The translations under genes were made by a program, and so were the position numbers. The notes under the pieces are model-generated. The model worked only from the letters and a program-made list of their open reading frames with translations, searched no databases and was not told where the DNA came from. Positions 35,522-43,194 of a stretch of 46,251 nt of DNA are shown in pieces. The stretch is from Microaerobacter geothermalis. Its GTDB lineage: Bacteria > Bacillota > Bacilli > DSM-22679. The DNA lies in contig NZ_JAKIHL010000030.1 in the NCBI RefSeq assembly GCF_021608135.1, forward strand, positions 1 to 46,251. Direction: 5' to 3'. Each line of letters begins with the position of its first letter. Positions within the stretch are counted from its first letter, which is position 1.

Positions 35522-37132
35522 GGTTTTGAGCAAAAATAAAAGGAATTTCATGCCTCGAAATGGAAATTGTTATTATCCACAAAACAAATCCATACAACGA
35601 GGGGCATTGAAATTCCTATATTAAATAAGTTCAATATGGCCCCTCAAAAATCCTTTTTTGAGGTGAGAAAAATGTTGAAACTTCGTGATGAACAATTAAC
35701 CCTTTGGGACTGCATACTTCCGGAAGTAATCCGAACACTTCCAGCCGAACTCGCTATCATTGATGAACTACTAGATGATGAAAGATTCATGCAGCCGTTT
35801 ATTGAAAAGCATCCGACGAAATCGAAAATGGGCCGCCCTACGTATCCCATCGAGAAATATTTGCGTCTTATGTTTCTCAAATTCAAGTACAATCTGGGCT
35901 ACGAGTCTCTTATTAAAGAAGTCGGTGACAGCATTACGTGGCGCCGTTTTTGCCGAATTGCCATCGATGAACCGATGCCAGATCCTTCTACGCTCATCTA
36001 TGCCCGTAAACGTTACGGCGACGAAGTCGTGGAGCAGATCAACGAAGCCTTGCTCGAGAAGCTGAAAGAAAGAGAAATCCTGAAACACCGCAAACTGCGT
36101 ACCGATACCACAGTTGTGGAATCCGACATTCATCACCCAACAGATGCGACCCTTCTGCAGGACGGGGTCAAGGTCATTACACGATTGGTTCAGAAGATTC
36201 GCAAAGTCGCTTCCCATGCAGCACAAGGCTTTGAAGACCGAACCAGCGAGATCAAAGAAAAGATTCTCTCCATCGGAAAGGTACTTCGCCGCCGTACCCG
36301 CGAGTCCTGGGAGGAAGTCAATGAAATCACCCAGGAAGTCATTGAGGTGACAGAAGCTGTTCTCGATCAAGCGAAATCCGTGGCCGAGAAGATTCTCGAC
36401 AAAGGCAAACAAGTGGTGAATCAAAATAAACAAAAGTTAACGGATGCCATTGATCTGACCGGAAAGCTACTGGAGCAAGCTAAACAGGTGGTTTCCGGAA
36501 CACGAGTGATTCCGGATCGCATCGTTAGCGTTTTTGACCCGCAAGCCCGCCCGATCAAAAAAGGCAAATTGTCTAAAGTGACCGAATTCGGATACAAAGT
36601 CCGCATCGATGAGACGGAAAGCGGCTTTGTTACCGGGTACGCCGTGTATGAAGGAAACCCAGCGGATGATGAATTGCTGGTTCCTGCTGTCGAAGAACAT
36701 ATCCGGCGGTTCGGCCATGCGCCCAAAGCCGTGGCGACAGACCGAGGTTTTGGCAGCAAGAAGAATGAAATCAAGCTTACCGAACGGGGAGTCCGTCGAG
36801 TCAGCATACCCCGCAAAGGAAAGAAAAGCCAGAAACGAAAAGAAGAAGAACAACAGTTATGGTTCAAAGACTTGCAACGCTACCGTGCAGCTGGAGAGGC
36901 CAAGATCAGCCTCTTGAAAAGAAAGTACGGTTTAGGCCGCAGCAGGTATCGGGGCCTTGTCGGCTCAAAAAGCTGGGTCGGTTTCGGAATACTGACTCAT
37001 AACCTCCAAAGAGCGGCAATAATGCTCAAAAAGGAAGCATGAAAAGGAATAAACAGGGAAAACAACTACTCCAGAAAAATTATGAGAGGATACACTTACT
37101 CAAATATCGACTTTTTCAGGAGTAACTATTTA
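35495..37132 (+). mobile_element. DDE insertion sequence of 1626 bp with 18-bp terminal repeats and 6-bp target duplication
   Basis: Terminal repeats are GTTTCTCCTGAAAAAGTC (35501-35518) and its near-complement at 37109-37126, with one mismatch. Directly outside, TATTTA occurs at 35495-35500 and at 37127-37132. One transposase gene lies inside. The exact ends and intact duplication suggest a fairly recent insertion. Confidence 0.9.
35672..37042 (+). CDS. DDE transposase (InsH-like N-terminus; ISNCY-type)
   Basis: 456 residues from the ATG at 35672, 8 bases after GAGGTG; a longer frame reaches 35567 without a ribosome site. The N-terminal domain (GRPTYPIEKYLRLMFLKFKY, then GYESLIKEVGDS) is the DUF772/InsH type. 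Catalytic Asp candidates are in RTDTTVVESDIHHPTDA and ATDRGFGSKKNE, with Glu downstream. A ~120-residue charged helical insert (residues about 155-280) separates the first two. The exact IS family name (ISNCY) is from memory. The gene looks intact. Confidence 0.8.
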   Translation: MLKLRDEQLTLWDCILPEVIRTLPAELAIIDELLDDERFMQPFIEKHPTKSKMGRPTYPIEKYLRLMFLKFKYNLGYESLIKEVGDSITWRRFCRIAIDEPMPDPSTLIYARKRYGDEVVEQINEALLEKLKEREILKHRKLRTDTTVVESDIHHPTDATLLQDGVKVITRLVQKIRKVASHAAQGFEDRTSEIKEKILSIGKVLRRRTRESWEEVNEITQEVIEVTEAVLDQAKSVAEKILDKGKQVVNQNKQKLTDAIDLTGKLLEQAKQVVSGTRVIPDRIVSVFDPQARPIKKGKLSKVTEFGYKVRIDETESGFVTGYAVYEGNPADDELLVPAVEEHIRRFGHAPKAVATDRGFGSKKNEIKLTERGVRRVSIPRKGKKSQKRKEEEQQLWFKDLQRYRAAGEAKISLLKRKYGLGRSRYRGLVGSKSWVGFGILTHNLQRAAIMLKKEA

Positions 37133-37181
37133 GGCTACACACAAAGCGGAACCCCAAGGGGAAAATATATTCGTTTTCCCC

Positions 37182-37210
37182 TTGCTATTTTCTCATAGAC
37201 ATCGTAAAAT
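37182..37210 (+). promoter_or_regulatory. Promoter of structured RNA copy 1
   Basis: TTGCTA (37182-37187), 17-bp spacer, TAAAAT (37205-37210). The same boxes and spacing precede copy 2 while most spacer bases differ. A perfect hairpin AAGGGGAAAA/TTTTCCCCTT lies just upstream (about 37157-37184) and may end incoming transcription. Confidence 0.7.
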
Positions 37211-37216
37211 ATACAT

Positions 37217-37578
37217 ATAGTAAAATATTCCTCAATCCTCCCCAAAGTAAGGATAAGGATCACCGTAACCGTAAGGTCGGTAAGGACAAAACGAAAGTTA
37301 GTCCATAAAAGTCCGATTGTCTCCCGTTATTCAAAAGGGGTAATGAATAACGAGCAGGGAAAAGCGGATCGCCGTAGTCGTAAGACCGGTAAAGAGCAAA
37401 GCGAAAGCGAGCTCATGTAGCCCTTGTATCCCCCGCCAAAGTGCGAGCAGGGAAAGCTGGGCCGAGGGAAACCGAAAGGCCCTCACAAAAGAACATGCGC
37501 ATACCATGTGTGCATGTATGGAAGTTTGTTAAAATACCACACGTATGCCCTTTTATAGGGACATGTGTGGTTTTATTT
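37217..37578 (+). ncRNA. ~360-nt structured RNA of unknown family, copy 1
   Basis: No ORF with a ribosome site spans it, yet it aligns nearly end to end with 44537-44900. Helices include: CCG-ACC/GGT-CGG with a GTAA loop (37263-37280); GGAC/GTCC with a GAAA-capped tip (37284-37304); TCCG/CGGA enclosing the apical stem GTTATTC/GAATAAC (37312-37368); GAGC/GCTC with a GCGAAAGC tip (37394-37414); GCCC/GGGC enclosing TCCC/GGGA (37420-37462); CATGCGCA/TGTGCATG (37494-37516). It ends at CCACAC/GTGTGG plus a T-rich tail (37537-37578). Between copies several helices change by compensatory substitutions. Function unknown. Confidence 0.85.
37537..37578 (+). terminator. Intrinsic terminator of structured RNA copy 1
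   Basis: CCACAC/GTGTGG, ATG/CAT and CCC/GGG stack into one long hairpin followed by TTTTATTTGT. Confidence 0.8.
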
Positions 37579-37653
37579 GTTTAATTGAAAATCACCTTTT
37601 TCTTGAGTACACTATAAGTAAAGATAGTGTGAAAAAGAGGGAGGTGAAAAAAT

Positions 37654-37827
37654 ATGAAAAGGGAGGATAAAATTATGTGGGATTTTGAAATTGACCCTGT
37701 TTTAAGAAGTGAATTTGAAGCTTGCGACAAAGAATATGGTGACGCTCCAAAACTTTCAGAAGAGGAATTGGATAGAATCATCAAAGAAGTTAGGCGAGAT
37801 ATTAGAAACGGTAAGGTGTCCAAATAA
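37654..37827 (+). CDS. Hypothetical acidic 57-residue protein
   Basis: ATG 8 bases after GGGAGGTG; a second ATG at 37675 also has a GGGAGG site. The sequence is highly charged (LSEEELDRIIKEVRRDIRNG). Its TAA shares a base with the next gene's ATG (37825-37829), so the two are translationally coupled. The paired small-gene layout resembles a toxin-antitoxin or regulatory pair, but neither protein shows a recognisable motif. Confidence 0.6.
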   Translation: MKREDKIMWDFEIDPVLRSEFEACDKEYGDAPKLSEEELDRIIKEVRRDIRNGKVSK

Positions 37828-37991
37828 TGAGTCGTGTAGAGGAAATTATGAATCAAATATACAGCTTGTCCGTGGATGAGCTGAAGGAATTAAATGAAAA
37901 GTTTCTTGAGTATCTAGAACAAAAAGGATGGACTATCATTTCTGAAGCTACTTTTGAGGATAACGAAGAGGATGATATTTACAGTACGTGA
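37827..37991 (+). CDS. Hypothetical 54-residue protein coupled to the preceding gene
   Basis: ATG overlaps the previous stop by one base. It is helical and acidic (SLSVDELKELNEKFLEYLEQ with an EDNEEDD tail). The family is not recognised. It is followed at once by a terminator, so the two genes form a small operon just after structured RNA copy 1. Confidence 0.55.
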   Translation: MSRVEEIMNQIYSLSVDELKELNEKFLEYLEQKGWTIISEATFEDNEEDDIYST

Positions 37992-38025
37992 ACGTGTTTC
38001 CTGATAATGGATAAACGCGTTTTTT
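37992..38025 (+). terminator. Intrinsic terminator (GTTT-type)
   Basis: AACGTGTTT pairs with AAACGCGTT (one wobble), with CC/GG nearer the loop, followed by seven T residues. The core resembles the terminators near 38556 and 44912. Confidence 0.8.
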
Positions 38026-38093
38026 TATTTTTCAAAAAAGGAGAAGATGTTTATATGCTCTAGAAAGAGTATAATAATCATGAGGTGATTCTC

Positions 38094-38279
38094 ATGACTG
38101 AAAAAGAAGTATTATTTTCTCTTAATGATCGTTTGGATGAACCACAAATTTCAGCAACGATGGTGTATCCTCTAGAAGAATTAACTGAAGACGATAAGAA
38201 ACATTTAGATGAATCGATTGAGGAGTACCATCGTGGTTATGTTTTACGTGGCAAAGAAGCAGATGATCTTTTCGCCTGA
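38094..38279 (+). CDS. Hypothetical 61-residue acidic protein (antitoxin-like size)
   Basis: ATG at 38094, 7 bases after GAGGTG; a TATAAT box lies near 38070. It is a small acidic protein with a YPLEELTEDDKKHLDESI helix and a YHRGYVLRGKEADDLF tail. The size and charge fit an antitoxin or phage-type regulator, but no partner toxin is evident, so the function is left open. Confidence 0.6.
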   Translation: MTEKEVLFSLNDRLDEPQISATMVYPLEELTEDDKKHLDESIEEYHRGYVLRGKEADDLFA

Positions 38280-38333
38280 ATTGGTATTTATCAAATCTGC
38301 TGCTAATTCCGTTCAAAAGAGGAGGAACAAAAG

Positions 38334-38516
38334 ATGCAACGGGTAATTGAAATTTTATCGAGTACAATTAATTCTTTAAGCGAGCTTAGTAATATTTGGG
38401 ATACTCTGAGCGAAGATCAAATTGAAATTTTACAGCAGAAGTACCCTTTTCATAAAGACCTTAAAGAGTTAATACATGATATTATTGAATGGAGAAGTAA
38501 TTTGGAAAATGAATGA
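38334..38516 (+). CDS. Hypothetical 60-residue helical protein
   Basis: ATG after AGAGGAGGAACAAAAG, a strong site. It contains two predicted helices (INSLSELSNIWDTLSEDQIEI and DLKELIHDIIEWRSN segments). Not recognised. It is followed by a terminator, so it is the last gene before the recT operon. Confidence 0.6.
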   Translation: MQRVIEILSSTINSLSELSNIWDTLSEDQIEILQQKYPFHKDLKELIHDIIEWRSNLENE

Positions 38517-38555
38517 GGATTTATCCTCCATTGGATAGTGGTGGGATATAAAAAT

Positions 38556-38595
38556 AAGGCGTGTTTGCTCTACAGAGCAGATACGCCTTTTTTGT
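38556..38595 (+). terminator. Intrinsic terminator upstream of recT (GTTTGC-type)
   Basis: AAGGCGTGTTTGCTC pairs with GAGCAGATACGCCTT through two G-T wobbles, loop TACA, then six T residues. It shares its GTTTGC/GCAGAT core with the terminator at 44912. Confidence 0.85.
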
Positions 38596-38663
38596 TTATG
38601 TAGAAGGTTAAAAATTGGTCAAGTCTATGACCGTTAAAAAAAGGTGAAAAAAGGAGGATAAAT

Positions 38664-39695
38664 ATGGAAAAATTGATCAATTTCACAAGTGAGCAAAAAA
38701 GTCTGATTTGGGAGGTGTTGATCCAACCGAAAGGAGGAACAAAAGCCGAAGCCAGGCATTTTATTGAAGTTTGTGAAATGTATGGACTCAATCCGCTTGC
38801 GAACGAAATCGTGTTTCAAAAGTATGAAACACGGCAAGGACCTAGAGTTAACTTCATAACCACTCGTGACGGATTTCTAAAAATCGCCGAAAAAAACCCC
38901 AACTATGACATCATTCAAAGCGGTGTCGTGAAAGAGGGAGATCAATTTTCCTTTGATGTTCCAAACGGGGTGGTCATCCACTCTTTTGGATCAAAGAGAG
39001 GAAAAATCCTGGGAGCCTGGGCTGTTGCTTTTCATAAAAAACGGAAACCGATTGCCGTCTTCGTAGACTTTGAAGAATACTTCAAAGCGAATGCTGCAAG
39101 TCAAAACGAGAGAGGCGGTAGCCCAATATGGGATAAATTCCCATCCGCAATGATCCAGAAAACAGCTGAGGTGTTTGCTCTTCGCCGCCAATTTTCCATC
39201 AGCGGGATTGTAGCGGCAGAAGAAATGGGCGTAGACCTTCCCCGATCTGATGAAGATAGAGGGGCTGAAAATGGAGGAGCTGTCCCAATAACCCCAACAC
39301 CTAATCCTGAAAAGCCGCCACAAGAGTCAAAGGTGAAGGTTTCGGAGCAGGAGTCCAAGAAGGAAGAAAAAATTGAAGAGGATAAACCTGTTAAGCGAGA
39401 AGAAAATGAAAAGCAACTCGAACTAAACGATAAGCAATCCGATCAATCCACAGAAACTAATGAGACAAATGGAGAATACAAGCTTTTAGACTATCAAGCA
39501 GGTATTTCTCCTTCCGGAATACCATTCGCAAAAATTAAGGTCGAAAGAAACGGTGAGGTCTTTCTTGTTCTCGCAAAAGACAAGGAGGCGATTGAGGAAT
39601 CGGAAAAAATCCCTCAAAATAAGCCTTTTGATATGGAAATTCATGAAGAAAACGGCTTCAAATTCTTAAAGAAAGTCTTGGAAAAGGTTTCTTAA
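38664..39695 (+). CDS. recT: RecT/Bet-family single-strand annealing recombinase
   Basis: 343 residues, ATG after AAAGGAGGATAAAT. The N-terminal ~195 residues match the RecT/Bet family: GTKAEARHFIEVCEMYGLNP, FITTRDGFLKIAEKNPNYD, and WDKFPSAMIQKTAEVFALRR. A Glu/Lys/Pro-rich linker (about 200-275) leads to a ~65-residue C-terminal domain (YKLLDYQAGISPSGIPFAKIK) that ordinary Bet proteins lack. RecT anneals complementary single strands and usually works with an exonuclease. Candidate partners are the nucleases at 41176 and 43929. It heads a tight operon through 44432. Confidence 0.88.
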   Translation: MEKLINFTSEQKSLIWEVLIQPKGGTKAEARHFIEVCEMYGLNPLANEIVFQKYETRQGPRVNFITTRDGFLKIAEKNPNYDIIQSGVVKEGDQFSFDVPNGVVIHSFGSKRGKILGAWAVAFHKKRKPIAVFVDFEEYFKANAASQNERGGSPIWDKFPSAMIQKTAEVFALRRQFSISGIVAAEEMGVDLPRSDEDRGAENGGAVPITPTPNPEKPPQESKVKVSEQESKKEEKIEEDKPVKREENEKQLELNDKQSDQSTETNETNGEYKLLDYQAGISPSGIPFAKIKVERNGEVFLVLAKDKEAIEESEKIPQNKPFDMEIHEENGFKFLKKVLEKVS

Positions 39696-39709
39696 GGATG
39701 GTGAAATAG

Positions 39710-40057
39710 ATGATTATTTCAGCTTTCACAGACGGGATTGCACTTTACTGCGTGATCCCGTCTAAAAGCAGAAGCGGAGTCTACGTGGTCGAAGTCAAAC
39801 CCGAAAATGAAAGATTGATTGTTTCACATGCTTGCCCGGCTCATCGGTTTAAGACGAAGTGCACGCATGTTGAAGAGGCGATTAGTTGCTACAGACAATG
39901 GCGATGGTGGGAGTTTGCTCCCTGGCTACCCCAGAAGGAGATTGTCCCGATCAATCGCCACATCACTCTTCAGCCCCAATGGGAACAAATTCCCGTTCCG
40001 GGAAGTGAAGCGGAGATTATATCCATCGTAAAGGAAGTCGAGTGTCATGCTTCCTGA
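39710..40057 (+). CDS. SWIM-like zinc-finger protein
   Basis: 115 residues, ATG after AAGGATGGTG. The segment ACPAHRFKTKCTHVEEAI resembles a SWIM zinc finger (C-x-C-x(n)-C-x-H). However, the second Cys position reads Ala followed by His, so one ligand may be His. A tryptophan-rich segment follows. SWIM proteins commonly accompany recombination or nucleic-acid-binding functions. It overlaps the next gene by 11 bases. Confidence 0.55.
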   Translation: MIISAFTDGIALYCVIPSKSRSGVYVVEVKPENERLIVSHACPAHRFKTKCTHVEEAISCYRQWRWWEFAPWLPQKEIVPINRHITLQPQWEQIPVPGSEAEIISIVKEVECHAS

Positions 40058-40742
40058 CATTTTGGATATAGCAAAAAAGCACGGGCTTAGTTTTGATTCC
40101 CGATCACTGGGTAAAAAAGAGGTTCGTACCAAATGCCCGTTTTGCCTCGCCGATATCAAAAGAAGGGATAAGTATTATTTATCCCTAAACACCATTGATC
40201 AAGTCTTCAAGTGCTGGTATTGTGGCGAATCCGGTGGGGTTTTTCGGTTTATCTCTCTTCTAACTAAAGTACCGGAACATGAAGTAGTTCAAATGTACCA
40301 AAGAGAAAATGGAAGAGAAACCGGAAAAAAGAAGTATAAGTATAAACTACACCCGGCGGAAAAGCTAACCACAACCCAATTGAAAATGTTGGGATATCTT
40401 GGAAAACCTAATTGGGCTGAATTGAGAAAGAGGGACAAGGATTACTACAAAAGAACCAGAAGCCTTGTTTTAAACGAGTGGAACGATTTTCTTCAATGGG
40501 AACGTTATGAGGCGTTTCAATTGTTGATTGTCGGAATCCACTCTTTTTCATACCAAAAAGCGATAGAGTCCATTCGAGATAGGGAGAGAGAAATCGGGGC
40601 ACCGCTATTGGAAAAAGTGCTTCAAGTCTATTCTCTTTCCAAATGGCCGGAATGGGCAAAAGAGGCGGAGAAATTCGCATTAGAATTTTGTAAAAATAAG
40701 CCCTTGCTGACGGGGCATAAAAATAAGTCAGCCGCCCGATAG
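40047..40742 (+). CDS. Stand-alone CHC2-type zinc-finger protein (primase-like N-domain)
   Basis: 231 residues, starting within the end of the previous gene. CPFCLADIKRRDKYYLSLN followed by FKCWYCGESGGVFRFI is the zinc ribbon seen at the N terminus of DnaG-type primases and their phage relatives. No Toprim catalytic domain follows; the rest is basic and helical. It may recognise replication forks or prime only with a host partner. Operonic with SSB downstream. Confidence 0.7.
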   Translation: MLPDILDIAKKHGLSFDSRSLGKKEVRTKCPFCLADIKRRDKYYLSLNTIDQVFKCWYCGESGGVFRFISLLTKVPEHEVVQMYQRENGRETGKKKYKYKLHPAEKLTTTQLKMLGYLGKPNWAELRKRDKDYYKRTRSLVLNEWNDFLQWERYEAFQLLIVGIHSFSYQKAIESIRDREREIGAPLLEKVLQVYSLSKWPEWAKEAEKFALEFCKNKPLLTGHKNKSAAR

Positions 40743-40761
40743 GGTTGTGAAGGAGGATAAA

Positions 40762-41169
40762 ATGAACAATGTAACATTGGTAGGACGTTTTGTAAAAGAC
40801 CCTGAATTACGGTACACACAAAGTGGAACGGCGGTAACTCAAGTCAATCTGGCCGTCAATCGTCCCTTTGCCAAAGAAGGACAGCAAGATGTAGACTTCA
40901 TCCCGATTGTCATCTGGGGGAAAATAGCGGAAGCCACGGCACAGTATACGAAAAAAGGGACGCTCGTTTCTGTACAGGGCTGGATTCAGGTCAGGAAGTA
41001 TCAAGATCAGCAAGGGAATGACCGATGGGCAACAGAAGTGGTGGCGAATCAAGTTGAATTTTTATCTCAACCGAAAAATGGGAATCAATCGGGCAAAAAG
41101 CAAGAAAGTGACCCGTTTGCTGGCACCGGGGATGTCATGGACATTTCGGATGATGACCTCCCGTTTTAG
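40762..41169 (+). CDS. ssb: Single-stranded DNA-binding protein
   Basis: 135 residues from the ATG at 40762, 5 bases after AAGGAGG; an in-frame GTG at 40747 overlaps the site. The OB-fold (NNVTLVGRFVKDPELRYT, FIPIVIWGKIAE, GTLVSVQGWIQVRKY) and the acidic tip DISDDDLPF that recruits partners are complete. It would coat single-stranded DNA in the RecT pathway or during plasmid replication. Confidence 0.95.
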   Translation: MNNVTLVGRFVKDPELRYTQSGTAVTQVNLAVNRPFAKEGQQDVDFIPIVIWGKIAEATAQYTKKGTLVSVQGWIQVRKYQDQQGNDRWATEVVANQVEFLSQPKNGNQSGKKQESDPFAGTGDVMDISDDDLPF

Positions 41170-41175
41170 GTTAAT

Positions 41176-41877
41176 ATGATCTATTCGTTCAGTCGTCTAT
41201 CACTATATGAATCCTGCCCATATAAGTTTTACCTTCGCTATATAGAAGGCAGGGAAGAGCCACAGACAGAGCCACGGGCTTTAGGCAAAGCGGTACACAA
41301 AGGAATTGAGATGATAATCAATGACGGGATTTCGTTAGAAGAAGCGGTATACAAAGGCTTAGTCGAAACGGACTTCTTCCCTCTCAAAAGAGAAGAAGTT
41401 CAGTGGCTGATTCAAAATGCCGGAGCAGAAAAGGGAATGGGGGAGACAGAGGTCTATTTTTGTGTACCTCTGTCTGATTCTCCTTCAGCCCCACAGGTAC
41501 AAGGGTATATTGACCTCATCACGCCAGAAGGTTTTTTTGTGGATTGGAAAACGAACCGGAAGCCATATGGTGTATGGAATACAATGCAATTGCCACTGTA
41601 TGCGTGGGCATTGATGAAACTAAGAAATATCCATTCAATTGTTGGCTCACTGTTTTTTCTTCGCTTTAGAAGAAGAGAGAGTACAACCTTTGATTTATCG
41701 GATGGAGAAAAAGCGAGGCTATGGGCATATGACACGGCCATGGAGATAGAGGAAAAGCTGTTTTTGCTAGAGATGGATTCATCAAAAGCTGAACAACTTT
41801 TTCCCGCAACACCATCAGGCTTATGTAAGTATTGTCCATTTGTTGAGGAATGTTATAAAAATTTTGGGAGGTATTGA
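41176..41877 (+). CDS. RecB/Cas4-like PD-(D/E)xK nuclease with Fe-S-type cysteines
   Basis: 233 residues, 6 bases after ssb with a weak ribosome site, so probably coupled. YSFSRLSLYESCPYKFYL and ALGKAVHKGIEMI are motif I, VQGYIDLITPEGFFVDWKT is the D-(D/E)xK core, and QLPLYAWAL supplies the conserved Gln and Tyr. Four cysteines (YESC near the start; CKYC and EEC at the end) have the spacing of the AddB/Cas4 iron-sulfur cluster. It could resect DNA ends for RecT. Confidence 0.85.
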   Translation: MIYSFSRLSLYESCPYKFYLRYIEGREEPQTEPRALGKAVHKGIEMIINDGISLEEAVYKGLVETDFFPLKREEVQWLIQNAGAEKGMGETEVYFCVPLSDSPSAPQVQGYIDLITPEGFFVDWKTNRKPYGVWNTMQLPLYAWALMKLRNIHSIVGSLFFLRFRRRESTTFDLSDGEKARLWAYDTAMEIEEKLFLLEMDSSKAEQLFPATPSGLCKYCPFVEECYKNFGRY

Positions 41878-41879
41878 TG

Positions 41880-42242
41880 ATGGCTACTCAGATTCTTGAA
41901 AAAATAGAGACCGCTGAAGAAGCGATTCAACTTGCCAACGAAGCCGAACGTTTGGAAGCAGTGTTAAAGTCTATAAAAGACAAATTAAAGTCATACGTGG
42001 ATAACCATGGACCTATTATGACTGCTGATAAAGTTTGGGACTATACAGTCTCGACTTCTTGGAGATTTGAGTCCAGTTCTTTAAAGGAAATGGCTCAAGA
42101 TATGGTCTTGGACGGTATTAATCCATGGGAGATTCTCACCGTTACATCTGCCAACCTAAAAAAAATAGGTTGGGGAGAAGAAATATTGAGTAAATACGGT
42201 CAGAAAAAAGAAACAAGGAGATTTGATTCTCGAAAAAGATAA
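41880..42242 (+). CDS. Hypothetical 120-residue helical protein of the recombination operon
   Basis: Start at 41880 (alternative ATG 41877), 8 bases after GGGAGG. The frame overlaps the nuclease stop. A long amphipathic N-terminal helix (ATQILEKIETAEEAIQLAN ...) resembles phage proteins that accompany RecT/SSB sets. No catalytic motif. The position suggests a partner in recombination. Confidence 0.6.
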   Translation: MATQILEKIETAEEAIQLANEAERLEAVLKSIKDKLKSYVDNHGPIMTADKVWDYTVSTSWRFESSSLKEMAQDMVLDGINPWEILTVTSANLKKIGWGEEILSKYGQKKETRRFDSRKR

Positions 42243-42275
42243 AGGGGAACGTTTTTCAATTTCGAGGTGATGAAT

Positions 42276-42410
42276 ATGCAAAAACAAATCGATTATCAAA
42301 TGATAGAATGTTATTCCTGCGGATCACAATTTGCGGTTCCGTTGGAATATGACAGAGTACCGGGATGCGTAAGATGTCCAAGATGCGGACAGAAAACGTG
42401 TAGCGAATAA
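42276..42410 (+). CDS. 44-residue zinc-ribbon protein
   Basis: ATG after TTCGAGGTGATGAAT. Two CxxC knuckles (ECYSCG and RCPRCG) 18 residues apart form a rubredoxin-like zinc ribbon filling the whole chain. It may be a nucleic-acid-binding accessory. It directly precedes the radC leader hairpins, so its translation could influence their folding. Confidence 0.65.
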   Translation: MQKQIDYQMIECYSCGSQFAVPLEYDRVPGCVRCPRCGQKTCSE

Positions 42411-42437
42411 TCTGCCGATCACCGGGCAAAAAACGGG

Positions 42438-42501
42438 TGGCACTTGCAATTTAGGAGTGCCATCCGGCCTCCTTTTTGCAAGTGAAAAAAAGGAGGTAAA
42501 A
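42438..42501 (+). promoter_or_regulatory. Putative translational switch (mutually exclusive hairpins) in front of radC
   Basis: CCTCCTTTTT (42468-42477) is perfectly complementary to AAAAAGGAGG (42487-42496), which contains the radC ribosome site. A competing pair, CACTTGCAA (42441-42449) with TTGCAAGTG (42476-42484), would free that site. TGGCACT (42438-42444) with AGTGCCA (42456-42462) would in turn block the competing pair. Three nested alternatives like this usually mean regulated translation. The trigger is unknown. Confidence 0.5.
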
Positions 42502-43194
42502 ATGAGCAAAATTGTCCAAATCGGTATGTTTGGAGATGACGAAATTAAAAGACCAAACTACTGCCAGATTGCACGTGAAGCGATACAGTATTATGCACCT
42601 GAAGATGTGGATTTGCAGAATCTACTTGCCATAATAATAGGGCAGCATGCTACCCCGGAATTATGTGGTAAATTGGCCTCATTGGGAGTAAGAAGATTGT
42701 CTACAATTTCAAAAAACGAACTTCTAGAATTCCCTGGAATCGGCGATTCTGCTGCTACAAGGATAATGGCAGCATTTGGGCTTGCAAAGAAATTGGCAAA
42801 ATCAAAACCTGAGAATCCCTACACCATTCGCTCACCTTACGATGCAGCCCAATATATGATGGATGAACTTCGCTTTGCCCAACAAGAACAATGTGTCGTA
42901 CTGTTTTTAAATATAAAAGGTCAGGTGATTGGGAAAAAGACTGTGTTTATCGGTAGTTTAAACGTTTCCATCTTCCATCCGAGGGAAATCTTTCGAGAGG
43001 CTTTGATGAGAAATAGTGCTTCAATCGTATGTTTCCATAATCATCCGAGCGGAGATCCAACCCCGAGTCGGGAAGATATACAGGTGACCAAGCGACTTCA
43101 TGAAGTCGGTAACATTATGGGAATTGAGCTTCTTGATCATGTTGTGATTGGAGACGGTCAGTATTGTAGGCTAAAAGAAAAGGGGTATTTTTGA
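42502..43194 (+). CDS. radC: RadC/JAB-domain DNA repair-type protein
   Basis: 230 residues from the ATG at 42502, 5 bases after AGGAGG. The N-terminal helix-hairpin-helix region (ELLEFPGIGDSAATRI) is followed by a JAB/MPN-type C-terminal domain with the metal signature SIVCFHNHPSGDPTPSRED. Plasmid and phage RadC proteins of this length are common near single-strand annealing genes. The biochemical role remains uncertain in the family. Confidence 0.92.
   Translation: MSKIVQIGMFGDDEIKRPNYCQIAREAIQYYAPEDVDLQNLLAIIIGQHATPELCGKLASLGVRRLSTISKNELLEFPGIGDSAATRIMAAFGLAKKLAKSKPENPYTIRSPYDAAQYMMDELRFAQQEQCVVLFLNIKGQVIGKKTVFIGSLNVSIFHPREIFREALMRNSASIVCFHNHPSGDPTPSREDIQVTKRLHEVGNIMGIELLDHVVIGDGQYCRLKEKGYF

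Noticed and set aside
35771-36433. 220-codon reverse-strand frame inside the transposase gene
   Set aside because: Mirror frame of a coding gene with no ribosome site or recognisable domain.
37217-37578. Structured RNA considered as RNase P RNA, tmRNA, group I/II intron or a c-di-GMP riboswitch
   Set aside because: The hallmark conserved cores of these classes were not found, and both copies end in their own terminators without splitting a gene.
37654-38516. Four small ORFs considered as a named toxin-antitoxin system
   Set aside because: Size and coupling fit, but no toxin fold or known antitoxin motif is recognisable, so no function is assigned.
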